Source: Montifringilla adamsi
Taxonomy: Eukaryota; Chordata; Aves; Passeriformes; Passeridae
Direction: 5' to 3'
Assembly: GCA_017590115.1 (NCBI GenBank)
Contig: JAGGNK010015558.1
Location: 421,841-485,840 of the forward strand
Length of the DNA stretch: 64,000 nt
A program made the position numbers and the translations under genes. Of the stretch, positions 53,501-56,699 are shown in pieces. How positions within the stretch are numbered: position 1 is the first letter of the stretch; each line of letters begins with the position of its first letter. Below the pieces are notes generated by a model that did no database searches, was not told the origin of the DNA, and worked only from the letters and a program-made list of their open reading frames with translations.

Positions 53501-55468
53501 TGTAATTAGGCTTCTCAAATTATGTACTTCTTAAACTTTGGAAACAGATCTTTCAAATAAGTGTTTACTCCCTGGTATTCTTATGTGCTTAACTTGGGTA
53601 ATGTGAATAGACTTACAGGACTTAAAAGAAATACTAATGTAGGTAAAATTACCTGAAAATGTAAGTGTTTAGAAGTTGAGGAACTTCTGCTAGTAGGGCT
53701 CTTTTAAATAAATAAACATACCTCATGCATCCAGTTTTCATGAAGACGGGCAGACATATTTTTTGCTTTCTCCTGTGGGCTGCAAATTGAAATCTTTTTC
53801 TAATATAACCATCAAAAAGAAATAAGTGCAGACATCATCTTCAAAAATCAGGCCTGTTTGACTAAGTTAGGGAGTCAAGACTTTCTGTGTTATGTATTGC
53901 AAATAACTTGCAATCAAGACCTTTTCTGGATTTTCATCAAGACTGAAACTTAATTCAGTATAAAACAGTGAAAGAAAGAAAACTGAAGACTAATTTTTGT
54001 AACATTCTGTGTCATCCCACTATGACTAAGCTCATTTATAAATACCTTGCTCCTGCCATTGACTCTGCAGACTTGGCAGCAAGAATAAGATGAATGTGGT
54101 TTATGCTGGGAGCTGCAGCCCCAAAGGCTGTTTGCTCCCCCCAGCTGTGAGGATATCAAAGAGGAGAAGATGCTGAAGGCAGCGGCTGCGATATGATGTG
54201 TTCCCACATGCCCACTGCATAATCATCCCACACTGCTCCACATACCCCATGCCAGGGAGCAGCCAGAGAGTCTAGGTTGAAATTTTCAGGGTGCCAGCAA
54301 GCTTGTTTTGCCTTGAACTCCTGCCTCAGTGAAAAAGACTGATGAAAGTCACATATATTTGGGGAATGCCAAACATGGGCATGTGTCACTATGAATTGCC
54401 AGTATTTAAGTGACTTGGTGTGTAAAAACACAAATAGATCCTTCATAGTAGATTTCCATTGCACGTAGATGTGAGAAGTAGGGACCAGAGCAAGCATGAA
54501 ATGTCTGTTCAGCTCTGCATGAGTGATCAAGGCCCAAAGAACCCCAGTTCTTGGTTTGTGTGCTTCTGGCATTACCATGCTCTACCAGGAGTTCAAAGCT
54601 CCCTTTCTTTCTACAGAGTCCTGTTCTGAGAGGGAAGAATGAAAATTTGAACCTCCTGATATAATAGAAGAGTTGGTCAGGCTAAGATTACGGTGAAAAG
54701 TATTGCAGCATATCCATTACAGATATTTTTCATCGCTGTGCATGAGGATACACATTCTTTGTTACGCAGCTTGTTTTTATGGTAAAGTTGCTTTGAAGAA
54801 ATACAGATGTAGAAAAGCTAACTACTGAGATGCAGGTCCTGAAGGCTGAAAGTGCTACAAAATGCTGACTAGGGATAAAACCCAACTTTGCTCACTTAAT
54901 TCTTTTGCATCCATAAAAGGAAGGCTTACAAATAAAAATTCTGTGTAATGATGAAAACTGTATTAATGTTACAACTGTATTATTACTAACAAAGGTACTG
55001 ATTATGTGCTGTGTGTTTCCCTCCAGCTCAATTCTGACCTTGTTTATGTCTTTCCATTATTGTTTGTCTGTTTAGTAAAGTGTGGCTACACATTTATAAT
55101 TATTATTATTATTACTTGACATAGATTTCACTAACTTTGGGTAAGATACATCTCACCAGGCTGTAGTATAATTTTTTCTAGAGTACTGTTTTCCTTTCCA
55201 GACAGATGCAGCAAACTAGAAAATGGTGCTAATGAAAAAGTCAGAATTTGACCTTTTTGATGGCATGGATGTGGCAGAAAAAGCATTGTCCTTCTCTTAT
55301 CTTACAGATCTGAACACATCACACACCCAAGGTTCCCAGACAAGTGTTCCAAACCAAGGATCCATCCAGTCACCACAGGTAGATGAACTGCTGCTGAACG
55401 CCCAGACTGAGAGCCTGCAGGATGCAGAAAGTGGAGCCAGAGTAGAGGAAAAGATTGTTTACCTCTGA
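1098..55468 (+). CDS. ARHGEF28: ARHGEF28 (p190RhoGEF/RGNEF), C-terminal ~1342 codons in 27 exons; gene-level entry
   Basis: This Rho guanine nucleotide exchange factor activates RhoA by promoting GDP release. It is a cytoplasmic protein of the AKAP13/ARHGEF2/ARHGEF28 family, linked in mammals to FAK signalling and to binding of neurofilament mRNA. The joined exons total 4031 nt, which is two bases of a split codon, 1342 codons and a stop, and all intron phases agree. The domain order is linker, C1 zinc finger, DH, PH, coiled coil and tail ending IVYL. It fits human ARHGEF28 as I remember it and not AKAP13, because of segments such as [28 protein letters not shown] and [13 protein letters not shown]. 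The N-terminal ~360 residues and the promoter lie upstream of the window. Introns are CR1- and LTR-bearing and range from 89 bp to 16.3 kb. Identity is near certain; individual junctions are discussed in the exon entries. Confidence 0.95.
1229..3694 (+). other. Intron 1: microsatellite, otherwise nothing recognised
   Basis: Holds the compound microsatellite at 2181-2267. The rest is AT-rich unique-looking sequence in which I recognise no exon or mobile element. The ORFs around 2327-2860 are short, lack recognisable domains and overlap on both strands. Confidence 0.6.
2181..2267. repeat. Compound microsatellite (ACAT)n-(ATCT)n-(AT)n
   Basis: Four ACAT units are followed by about six ATCT units, then about ten AT units, an interruption, and a second short AT run. 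The tract is likely length-polymorphic. It lies in intron 1, more than 1.4 kb from the next exon. Confidence 0.95.
3695..3996 (+). CDS. ARHGEF28: ARHGEF28 exon 2, serine-rich linker
   Basis: Begins GCT-GGA-GAG ([13 protein letters not shown]) after CTGCAG, matching the V/AGDLxxSYIxxxG segment that follows VxDQ in mammalian ARHGEF28. It is a disordered Ser/Glu/Asn-rich region with no domain. It ends in phase 2 within an arginine-rich run (MKRRR), and the codon is completed by exon 3 to give an RRSSSLDD sequence that resembles a basophilic kinase site. The reading frame stays open past the donor (GTATGG) to 4030, which is intronic. Confidence 0.9.
3997..6490 (+). other. Intron 2, nothing recognised
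   Basis: AT-rich sequence with no exon or repeat family I can name. A perfect 18-bp palindrome lies at 5232-5249 (centre CATATG), which could be chance in such sequence. Confidence 0.6.
6491..6632 (+). CDS. ARHGEF28: ARHGEF28 exon 3, linker
   Basis: Starts one base into a serine codon after TTCTCCAG and reads [16 protein letters not shown], ending TSLQPK. In the human protein, as I remember it, the corresponding segment SSLDALDADSEG ends in NLQSK just before ESLLSGVRSRS. That places the exon end at phase 0 and joins it directly to exon 4. The donor is GTATTT. Confidence 0.88.
6633..7915 (+). other. Intron 3
   Basis: AT-rich sequence. It contains an open 106-nt segment at 7571-7676 with a good donor (GTAAGC) but a poor acceptor, discussed as a possible cassette exon. 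No mobile element was recognised. Confidence 0.55.
7916..8027 (+). CDS. ARHGEF28: ARHGEF28 exon 4, RSRSYS linker
   Basis: Encodes [19 protein letters not shown], aligning with ESLLSGVRSRSYSCSSPK of human ARHGEF28, and then a basic stretch. The acceptor is ATAG at 7915; a second AG lies ten bases further on at 7925. The first AG keeps phase with exon 3 (phase 0). It ends in phase 1 at the donor GTCAGT. The RSRSYS run is a plausible phosphorylation or 14-3-3 site; that is inference. Confidence 0.88.
8800..8970 (+). mobile_element. CR1 LINE 3' end fragment, + strand
   Basis: Contains the CR1 3' signature (GGAAATGTTCAAGGCCAGC..., GAGCAACCTCGTCTA, GGGGTTGGAATTAG) with several substitutions. It appears to break off after TTGGAATTAG, where CR1 normally continues with ATGATCTTTAAGGTCC. 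A matching continuation lies at about 10177. Boundaries are approximate. Confidence 0.7.
8972..10170 (-). mobile_element. CR1 LINE, decayed ORF2 reverse transcriptase portion and 3' end, - strand
   Basis: On the minus strand, 9282-9004 reads like the C-terminal part of CR1 ORF2, with [35 protein letters not shown] and RFRLGIRKN. Farther out, reading frames between 10075 and 9340 match the RT palm and thumb region ([22 protein letters not shown]) but in different frames, so it is inactivated by indels. The plus-strand 3' end near 8972 looks like a degraded CR1 tail. The 5' end is truncated. Confidence 0.85.
10175..10225 (+). mobile_element. CR1 3' tail remnant, + strand
   Basis: Reads ATGATGTTTGAGATCC then TTTCCAACCCTAACCACTCTGATTC, the usual CR1 end with a degenerate ATTCTGTG-type terminus. 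It is the missing continuation of the fragment ending near 8970. Confidence 0.65.
12008..12062 (-). mobile_element. Possible CR1 3' tail remnant
   Basis: GGATCATAGAATTGTAGAAG resembles the reverse complement of the CR1 tail, but only about 50 bases are recognisable and they are degraded. Confidence 0.35.
12513..12552 (+). CDS. ARHGEF28: ARHGEF28 exon 5 (40 nt)
   Basis: Small exon between TTGCAG and GTAGGG. With one base from exon 4 and two carried to exon 6 it reads [14 protein letters not shown], matching the human segment EEQKAYSLSEPPRENR just before IQEEEW. It is phase 1 in and phase 2 out, and is the only segment in this interval that satisfies both. Confidence 0.85.
12553..13080 (+). 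other. Intron 5, nothing recognised
   Basis: Moderately GC-rich near exon 5, then AT-rich. The overlapping ORFs on both strands at 12420-12935 have no recognisable domain. Confidence 0.6.
13081..13204 (+). CDS. ARHGEF28: ARHGEF28 exon 6, pre-C1 region
   Basis: Reads [20 protein letters not shown] followed by [20 protein letters not shown]. This is highly conserved in the ARHGEF28/AKAP13 family just before the C1 domain. The acceptor is TGTTTTAG and the donor GTAATT; it ends in phase 0. Confidence 0.93.
13205..14548 (+). other. Intron 6
   Basis: AT-rich intron with no recognised mobile element. Its 3' end carries the (TTTA)n microsatellite immediately before exon 7. Confidence 0.6.
14460..14510. 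repeat. (TTTA)n microsatellite
   Basis: About twelve uninterrupted TTTA units. The array ends only 38 bases before exon 7, so it overlies the likely branch-point zone of that acceptor. Confidence 0.97.
14549..14681 (+). CDS. ARHGEF28: ARHGEF28 exon 7, first part of the C1 zinc finger
   Basis: Lysine-rich start ([17 protein letters not shown]), then [20 protein letters not shown] and KESLQCS. The histidine of RHNF and the cysteines of CMVC and QCS are C1 zinc ligands; exon 8 supplies the rest. The spacing of eleven residues between the second and third cysteines is shorter than in phorbol-ester-binding C1 domains, so this is an atypical C1, consistent with the family. The acceptor GGGGATGAAG is poor because the last bases are purines. 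It ends in phase 1 at GTAAGT. Confidence 0.92.
15034..15089 (+). CDS. ARHGEF28: ARHGEF28 exon 8, second part of the C1 zinc finger
   Basis: Completes the zinc finger with [18 protein letters not shown], giving the remaining Cys, His, Cys and Cys ligands. The acceptor is CTCTTTCAG and the donor GTAACC. At 56 nt, with two bases completing a tyrosine codon, it ends in phase 0. Confidence 0.93.
15090..17197 (+). other. Intron 8 with a solo LTR candidate
   Basis: The intron contains an antisense LTR-like block from about 15649. The segments 15090-15640 and 16700-17197 show nothing I can name. Confidence 0.6.
15649..16330 (-). mobile_element. Solo LTR of an endogenous retrovirus (candidate), - strand
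   Basis: Read on the minus strand, this block has a TATA-like GGTATAAGAACGGGC (plus-strand position about 15835-15850). About 150 bp further on comes GAAATAAATTC, a polyadenylation signal (about 15697-15707), and it ends in ATAACA at 15649, a typical ...CA terminus. Base composition with scattered CpGs differs from the flanks. The distal (U3) boundary is unclear: a TG terminus with a weak 5-bp flank match could instead lie near 16673. No coding remnants were seen. Confidence 0.55.
17198..17249 (+). CDS. ARHGEF28: ARHGEF28 exon 9 (52 nt), post-C1 linker
   Basis: Reads [17 protein letters not shown], matching KFQEKYNKNKPQ after the C1 domain in mammals. It lies between TTTTTTCAG and GTAAGT, phase 0 in and phase 1 out. 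Confidence 0.9.
17250..17805 (+). other. Intron 9, nothing recognised
   Basis: AT-rich, no repeat or exon recognised. Confidence 0.6.
17806..17953 (+). CDS. ARHGEF28: ARHGEF28 exon 10, Ser/Pro-rich linker
   Basis: Reads [20 protein letters not shown] then [20 protein letters not shown] and [10 protein letters not shown]. It matches the human linker with HPSSSVPVGLPTGRRE and PLSRSVPG. No domain; probably disordered. Phase 1 in, phase 2 out; donor GTAGAG. Confidence 0.92.
18039..18111. repeat. Poly-T tract with a 12-N assembly gap
   Basis: Nearly pure T from 18039 to 18075 (one A, one C), unresolved Ns at 18076-18087, then T to 18111. The true length is unknown. It ends 14 bases before exon 11 and so forms part of that exon's polypyrimidine tract. 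Confidence 0.97.
18126..18247 (+). CDS. ARHGEF28: ARHGEF28 exon 11, pre-DH linker
   Basis: Reads [20 protein letters not shown] then [20 protein letters not shown]. This corresponds to the human segment with SRSHSDELLQSMGSSPSTES just before the DH domain. The acceptor is CTCTAG after the long T tract, the donor GTGAGA. Phase 2 in, phase 1 out. Confidence 0.92.
18248..19118 (+). other. Intron 11, nothing recognised
   Basis: AT-rich with no recognised exon or mobile element. Confidence 0.6.
19119..19259 (+). CDS. ARHGEF28: ARHGEF28 exon 12, start of the DH domain
   Basis: Reads [20 protein letters not shown], then [20 protein letters not shown] and KRQDVIF. The KRQDVI(F)ELMQTE helix begins the Dbl-homology domain, its first conserved region that contacts RhoA switch I. 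Acceptor TCATAG, donor GTCAGT; phase 1 in and out. Confidence 0.95.
19260..19725 (+). other. Intron 12 with a possible CR1 remnant
   Basis: Reading frames stay open into the intron, which is coincidental. From about 19466 the sequence (CAGAATAGTTGAAATTGGAA, then GGGGCCTCATCCAATCC) resembles the reverse complement of a CR1 3' end, on the minus strand and degraded. Confidence 0.45.
19726..19976 (+). CDS. ARHGEF28: ARHGEF28 exon 13, DH domain
   Basis: Reads [20 protein letters not shown], followed by [20 protein letters not shown] and [13 protein letters not shown], then ends IGDILVQQ. It covers the DH helices of conserved regions 1 and 2. The run [12 protein letters not shown] seems to have one extra residue (M) compared with the human sequence as I recall it. 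Donor GTAGAA; phase 0 out. Confidence 0.96.
19977..20899 (+). other. Intron 13, nothing recognised
   Basis: No repeat or exon recognised. Small ORFs on both strands are shadows without domains. Confidence 0.6.
20900..21022 (+). CDS. ARHGEF28: ARHGEF28 exon 14, DH domain
   Basis: Reads [20 protein letters not shown] then [20 protein letters not shown], closely matching the human DH region (FSEENASKMKKIYGEF). 41 codons, phase 0 at both ends; acceptor CTTCAG, donor GTAAGT. Confidence 0.96.
21023..21412 (+). other. Intron 14, nothing recognised
   Basis: AT-rich, 390 bases, no repeat recognised. Confidence 0.6.
21413..21530 (+). CDS. ARHGEF28: ARHGEF28 exon 15, DH signature helix
   Basis: Reads [20 protein letters not shown] then [19 protein letters not shown]. 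The [14 protein letters not shown] stretch is the DH conserved region 3, the longest and most conserved helix, which packs against Rho switch regions. All residues expected for catalysis appear intact. Phase 1 out; donor GTAAAT. Confidence 0.97.
21531..22407 (+). other. Intron 15, nothing recognised
   Basis: AT-rich, no repeat or exon recognised. Confidence 0.6.
22408..22662 (+). CDS. ARHGEF28: ARHGEF28 exon 16, end of DH and start of PH
   Basis: Reads [20 protein letters not shown] then [20 protein letters not shown], which closes the DH domain. It continues with [38 protein letters not shown], which opens the PH domain (first beta strands). The DH-PH linker is therefore inside one exon, as in related RhoGEFs. 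Donor GTATTT; phase 1 at both ends. Confidence 0.96.
22663..23559 (+). other. Intron 16, nothing recognised
   Basis: AT-rich, no recognised repeat or exon. Confidence 0.6.
23560..23636 (+). CDS. ARHGEF28: ARHGEF28 exon 17, PH domain
   Basis: Reads [20 protein letters not shown] then YIFAAV, the PH strands with the [16 protein letters not shown] pattern shared by the AKAP13/ARHGEF2 group. The acceptor CATTTTAAG is weak but is fixed by phase and by the match to human [10 protein letters not shown]. Donor GTGAGT; ends in phase 0. Confidence 0.95.
23637..24295 (+). other. Intron 17, nothing recognised
   Basis: AT-rich, no recognised repeat or exon. Confidence 0.6.
24296..24474 (+). CDS. ARHGEF28: ARHGEF28 exon 18, C-terminal PH domain
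   Basis: Reads [20 protein letters not shown] then [20 protein letters not shown] and [20 protein letters not shown]. The final [12 protein letters not shown] helix carries the invariant PH tryptophan. The GMFLIS strand belongs to the hydrophobic patch that in related RhoGEFs can bind activated RhoA (family knowledge). Acceptor CCTCCAG, donor GTAGGG; phase 2 out. Confidence 0.97.
24475..25132 (+). other. Intron 18, nothing recognised
   Basis: Somewhat GC-richer than neighbours; no repeat family or exon recognised. Confidence 0.6.
25133..25224 (+). CDS. ARHGEF28: ARHGEF28 exon 19, acidic post-PH segment
   Basis: Reads [20 protein letters not shown] then [10 protein letters not shown], matching CPEEKGGRTSESDEDKRKAE after the PH domain in human. 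Acceptor CTTTCAAG, donor GTGTGG; phase 2 in, phase 1 out. Confidence 0.93.
25225..26118 (+). other. Intron 19, nothing recognised
   Basis: No recognised repeat or exon. Confidence 0.6.
26119..26301 (+). CDS. ARHGEF28: ARHGEF28 exon 20, post-PH helical region
   Basis: Reads [20 protein letters not shown] then [20 protein letters not shown] and [20 protein letters not shown]. This is near-identical to human ([22 protein letters not shown]) and is a family feature C-terminal to the PH domain. Acceptor TTGACAG, donor GTGAGC; phase 1 at both ends. The open frame continues to 26357 only by chance. Confidence 0.96.
26302..28872 (+). other. Intron 20 with a long CR1 element
   Basis: Unique-looking AT-rich sequence to about 27400, then a CR1 copy that runs almost to exon 21, leaving roughly 85 bases for the acceptor region. 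Confidence 0.65.
27405..28785 (+). mobile_element. CR1 LINE, decayed and internally rearranged, + strand
   Basis: Begins in the ORF2 reverse transcriptase region (CTGCTCAGCAAGCTGACCAA matches the CR1 start of that block). It continues through AACTGGGTGGAAGACAGGCT and a product of the GVPQGS region, then the ORF2 C-terminus. It ends in the 3' UTR with GGAGCAGGTTGCTCAGGGAG, CTCTGAAAGTCCCTTACAAG and TTATTCCATGG. Many frameshifts and stops; not active. The tail repeat is degenerate. Open frames on the minus strand at 28072-28573 are shadows of this element. Confidence 0.8.
28873..29007 (+). CDS. ARHGEF28: ARHGEF28 exon 21
   Basis: Reads [20 protein letters not shown] then [25 protein letters not shown]. 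The start aligns with human AESLQVAVKASQ after the AAALKE segment. The rest is divergent, acidic and probably disordered. Acceptor CCTCTTCAG, donor GTGAGT; phase 1 at both ends. Confidence 0.9.
29008..29602 (+). other. Intron 21, nothing recognised
   Basis: AT-rich, no repeat or exon recognised. Confidence 0.6.
29603..29688 (+). CDS. ARHGEF28: ARHGEF28 exon 22, acidic segment
   Basis: Reads [20 protein letters not shown] then MAGADLEDK. Acceptor TCTGTTAG. The donor chosen here is GTATTG at 29689, which keeps phase 0 for exon 23 at 32976. A stronger GTAAGT lies five bases downstream and is frame-compatible only with a different acceptor in exon 23 (see findings). The segment is poorly conserved, so similarity does not settle the choice. 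Confidence 0.8.
30690..30945 (+). mobile_element. CR1 3' fragment, + strand
   Basis: Degraded CR1 3' region: TATATAAGGAAAAAAATTC, GTCCAAAGAGGTTGTGGGGT, TCTCTGCCATTGGAGGTTTC and GGCCTTCAGCAACCTCC. Both ends are approximate and the final tail is missing. Confidence 0.65.
32222..32240. repeat. Poly-A tract (19 nt)
   Basis: Uninterrupted A19 followed by AGG-rich sequence, with no retrotransposed gene recognised upstream. Confidence 0.9.
32976..33014 (+). CDS. ARHGEF28: ARHGEF28 exon 23 (39 nt)
   Basis: Small exon reading [13 protein letters not shown] between TATTTTAG and GTGAGT, phase 0 at both ends. A second AG at 32982-32983 would start the exon at 32984. That start is in frame only with the alternative exon 22 donor. 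Confidence 0.75.
33104..33151 (+). CDS. ARHGEF28: ARHGEF28 exon 24 (48 nt)
   Basis: Reads [16 protein letters not shown], matching human [16 protein letters not shown]. This helical segment leads into the coiled coil and is strongly conserved. Acceptor TTTTCTAG, donor GTGACT; phase 0 at both ends. The intron before it is only 89 bp. Confidence 0.95.
33152..34929 (+). other. Intron 24, nothing recognised
   Basis: AT-rich, no recognised repeat or exon. Confidence 0.6.
34930..35409 (+). CDS. ARHGEF28: ARHGEF28 exon 25, coiled coil
   Basis: 160 codons. It starts [20 protein letters not shown] (human [15 protein letters not shown]) and then forms a long Gln/Glu/Arg-rich coiled coil from roughly codon 40 to codon 140. 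Conserved blocks are [16 protein letters not shown] and [16 protein letters not shown], and it ends [12 protein letters not shown] ([14 protein letters not shown]). The exon is markedly GC-rich (central part) compared with its neighbours, which creates a 193-residue open frame on the opposite strand that is not a gene. The donor GTTTGT is weak. Coiled coil and tail likely mediate oligomerisation and partner binding. Confidence 0.95.
35560..36005 (+). mobile_element. CR1 3' fragment, + strand, with ATTCTGTG tail
   Basis: Contains ACCTGAAAGGAGTTTGTAGC, TTCTTTGCTGAAAGGGTGGT, GGGAGGTGGTGGAGTCACCG and the diagnostic tail GTGATTCTGTGATTCTGTGA. This is a moderately diverged CR1 3' end of about 445 bp. 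Confidence 0.85.
36006..36660 (+). mobile_element. Second CR1 3' fragment, + strand
   Basis: Starts directly after the tail of the previous copy with GAGGACCTGGGAGTCCTGGT. It passes through GGGCTGCACTGAGTAAAGTT, CCAGCGAAGTTGTGGAGTCT and ATTGGAGATATTCAAAAGCC, and ends TCAACCTCAACCATTCTGTG. It extends further 5' than its neighbour (into the ORF2 C-terminus) and is more diverged. Confidence 0.8.
38545..38612 (+). mobile_element. CR1 3' tail remnant, + strand
   Basis: ATGATTCTTATAAGTCCTTT, CCAACTTGACATACTCTGTG and ATTCTCTGGTTCTG match the CR1 end. It ends about 60 bp before exon 26, so it contributes to the upstream part of that acceptor region. Confidence 0.7.
38672..38972 (+). CDS. ARHGEF28: ARHGEF28 exon 26, C-terminal region
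   Basis: Reads [40 protein letters not shown] and ends with [14 protein letters not shown]. It aligns with human VMELNRSESLCHENSFFINE, including the SxNQVDLK-type segment ([11 protein letters not shown] against EHQVDLKVDPS). Polar and probably disordered. Acceptor TTCTGCAG, donor GTAATT; phase 0 in, phase 1 out. Confidence 0.93.
42768..43333 (+). mobile_element. Solo LTR of an endogenous retrovirus, ERVL-type (avian), + strand
   Basis: Begins TGCTGGTTTCAGCTGGGGTA and ends GGCTGGGGTTAAACCACCA, the terminal sequences of a common avian ERVL-type LTR as I remember it. Internal landmarks agree: GACCCAAACTGACCAGAGGG, ATATTCCAGACCCTGTGGCA, a TATAAA at 43041, and a late CCCATGAG...GATTCTCTCCCC block. 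No internal viral sequence adjoins it, so it is a solo LTR. Matching 5-bp target duplications are not visible (ATCTG before, CTAAG after). Same orientation as ARHGEF28. Confidence 0.8.
45076..45101. repeat. Perfect 26-bp palindrome centred on CTGCAG
   Basis: CTTTCATTAAC-TGCA-GTTAATGAAAG is exactly self-complementary. It shares its last five bases with the next hairpin. Confidence 0.98.
45097..45160. repeat. Hairpin: 30-bp perfect inverted repeat with ACTA loop
   Basis: Arm 45097-45126 (GAAAGATTCAGCCATCTTCC...) is the exact reverse complement of 45131-45160, leaving a four-base loop. Not a known element to me; perfect arms indicate recent origin or selection. Confidence 0.98.
55308..55468 (+). 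CDS. ARHGEF28: ARHGEF28 last coding exon and stop
   Basis: Reads [40 protein letters not shown] and [13 protein letters not shown] then TGA. The human protein ends GDGAKENIVYL, so the conserved C-terminus is present and complete. Acceptor CTTATCTTACAG. A second strong acceptor 106 bases upstream (55201) would give a different, shorter tail (see findings). Confidence 0.94.
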
Positions 55469-56141
55469 TAACTTGTCTCCTAATCTCAGTAGCACTTTGT
55501 AAAGATAACTGTGTTTGCTTTTCTAAATTTCTGTAGTCATTCTCTGTATGACCATCTGGCTTTAAGGGTAGTATTTAATAGTAAGCGCAAAATTTTCCCC
55601 ATGATAAATATAGCAAGTAAGTTATTTTGAAGCCTTTGTTTTATAATCTTTCATTTATGACATGATTTCCAATCTTGCAAAGCTTCATGTTTTGCAAGAA
55701 GCAATGAGTAGCTGGGGAGACATAACATTTTGAAATTGTAGAGGTGCCACCAAGGACTATGAAAGCTAGTGTTGATTTTCACGAGTCCTCTTCTTACAAG
55801 GATGAGCTAAGAGAGATGGGTCTGCTACTTGAGATTTCAGAGTGTGTATCAGTACAGCTGTGATATAACATGAGAAAACAGCAATGTAACAATGATGGCT
55901 TGAGTTTTTGCTGAAATGTGCTATATACCCTTAGCTGTTGGGTCATTTTCCTTATCTTCTAGCTCAGGAACTGCTCAGAAGGGGATGTTTTTATGTCTGA
56001 GCATAATTGCAAAATTGCAAGTGTTTTTTCATGTCCCAAAGCTTATTATCCTTTTGATACTACTGCCAATTTCTGTGAAGAGATGCACCAAATCAGTTAT
56101 TGTATTATAACTGTTCCTCATTTCAGTAAGTGTCCTTACAC

Positions 56142-56147
56142 ATTAAA
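56142..56147 (+). promoter_or_regulatory. Possible weak polyadenylation signal ATTAAA
   Basis: First variant hexamer after the ARHGEF28 stop, 674 bases downstream. No clear GU-rich element follows closely. Confidence 0.25.
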
Positions 56148-56365
56148 ATTTACCAGATGAAACCATCTCACTGGTCAAAAGAAAAGAAAGGGGATAAATA
56201 GTAGGCTTCAGTTAACTGAACTCTTCTGAAACTTCACTGCTTTCCTGTGTAGAAATCAGATAGCTTTCTGCTTTCAGATTAATGGGATTCTCTGTCCTAG
56301 GCGGTAAGAAACCTGTTTTGTGCCTTTTTGTCTTTCTGAAAAATCTGTACACTTCTGTCAAACTA

Positions 56366-56371
56366 AATAAA
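56366..56371 (+). promoter_or_regulatory. Polyadenylation signal AATAAA
   Basis: First canonical AATAAA after the ARHGEF28 stop (898 bases), followed at once by TGTTCTGTGC, a GU-rich stretch. A second AATAAA lies at 56429-56434. It is the best candidate for the main 3' end from sequence alone. Confidence 0.45.
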
Positions 56372-56658
56372 TGTTCTGTGCATTTCTACAAAACTAAAAT
56401 TTTGATTCATTGTGAGATCCTCCAGAGAAATAAAAAAACAGGAAGAAAAAAGTGTCCAGGCCTTGTTGGCACTGAGCTCTGTTGCAGATGTGTGTTGTTG
56501 ATCCAACATAGCCAAAGCTGTGTATTTCAGTGGCAAAACCAAGGATGTGCCTATCACCACTTATCATGGCTGATGGCATTGGCAGAGGTGCAGCAGAAAT
56601 GCAGCTGCACAGCTGCTGAATGCTCCTGCCAGCTGCCTCACATCTGCCCAGCTCAAGG

Positions 56659-56699
56659 ATGTCAGGGAAAAACACTGACATTTCCAGGTGAGATACCTG
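56659..56699 (+). repeat. Left copy of a 41-bp inverted repeat pair
   Basis: ATGTCAGGGAAAAACACTGA and CATTTCCAGGTGAGATACCTG, the reverse complement of 59636-59676 with 39 of 41 bases matching. Confidence 0.9.

Larger units (their letters stand above)
38973..55307 (+). other. Intron 26 (16.3 kb)
   Basis: The longest intron in the window, separating the last 53 codons from the rest. It contains a solo ERVL-type LTR (42768-43333), a striking palindrome/hairpin (45076-45160), GC-richer patches at about 48070-48300 and 52080-52300, and a short (ATT)n run near 55097. No ARHGEF28 exon is needed between 38972 and 55308, because phase and similarity (NNDLNTSHT against KNDLDTSHT in human) join directly. 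No other gene was recognised. Confidence 0.65.
55469..56390 (+). other. ARHGEF28: ARHGEF28 3' UTR (proximal extent estimated)
   Basis: AT-rich sequence following the stop codon with no coding signature. The extent is set by the first canonical polyadenylation signal at 56366. Longer isoforms cannot be excluded, because further AATAAA motifs occur downstream. Confidence 0.5.
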
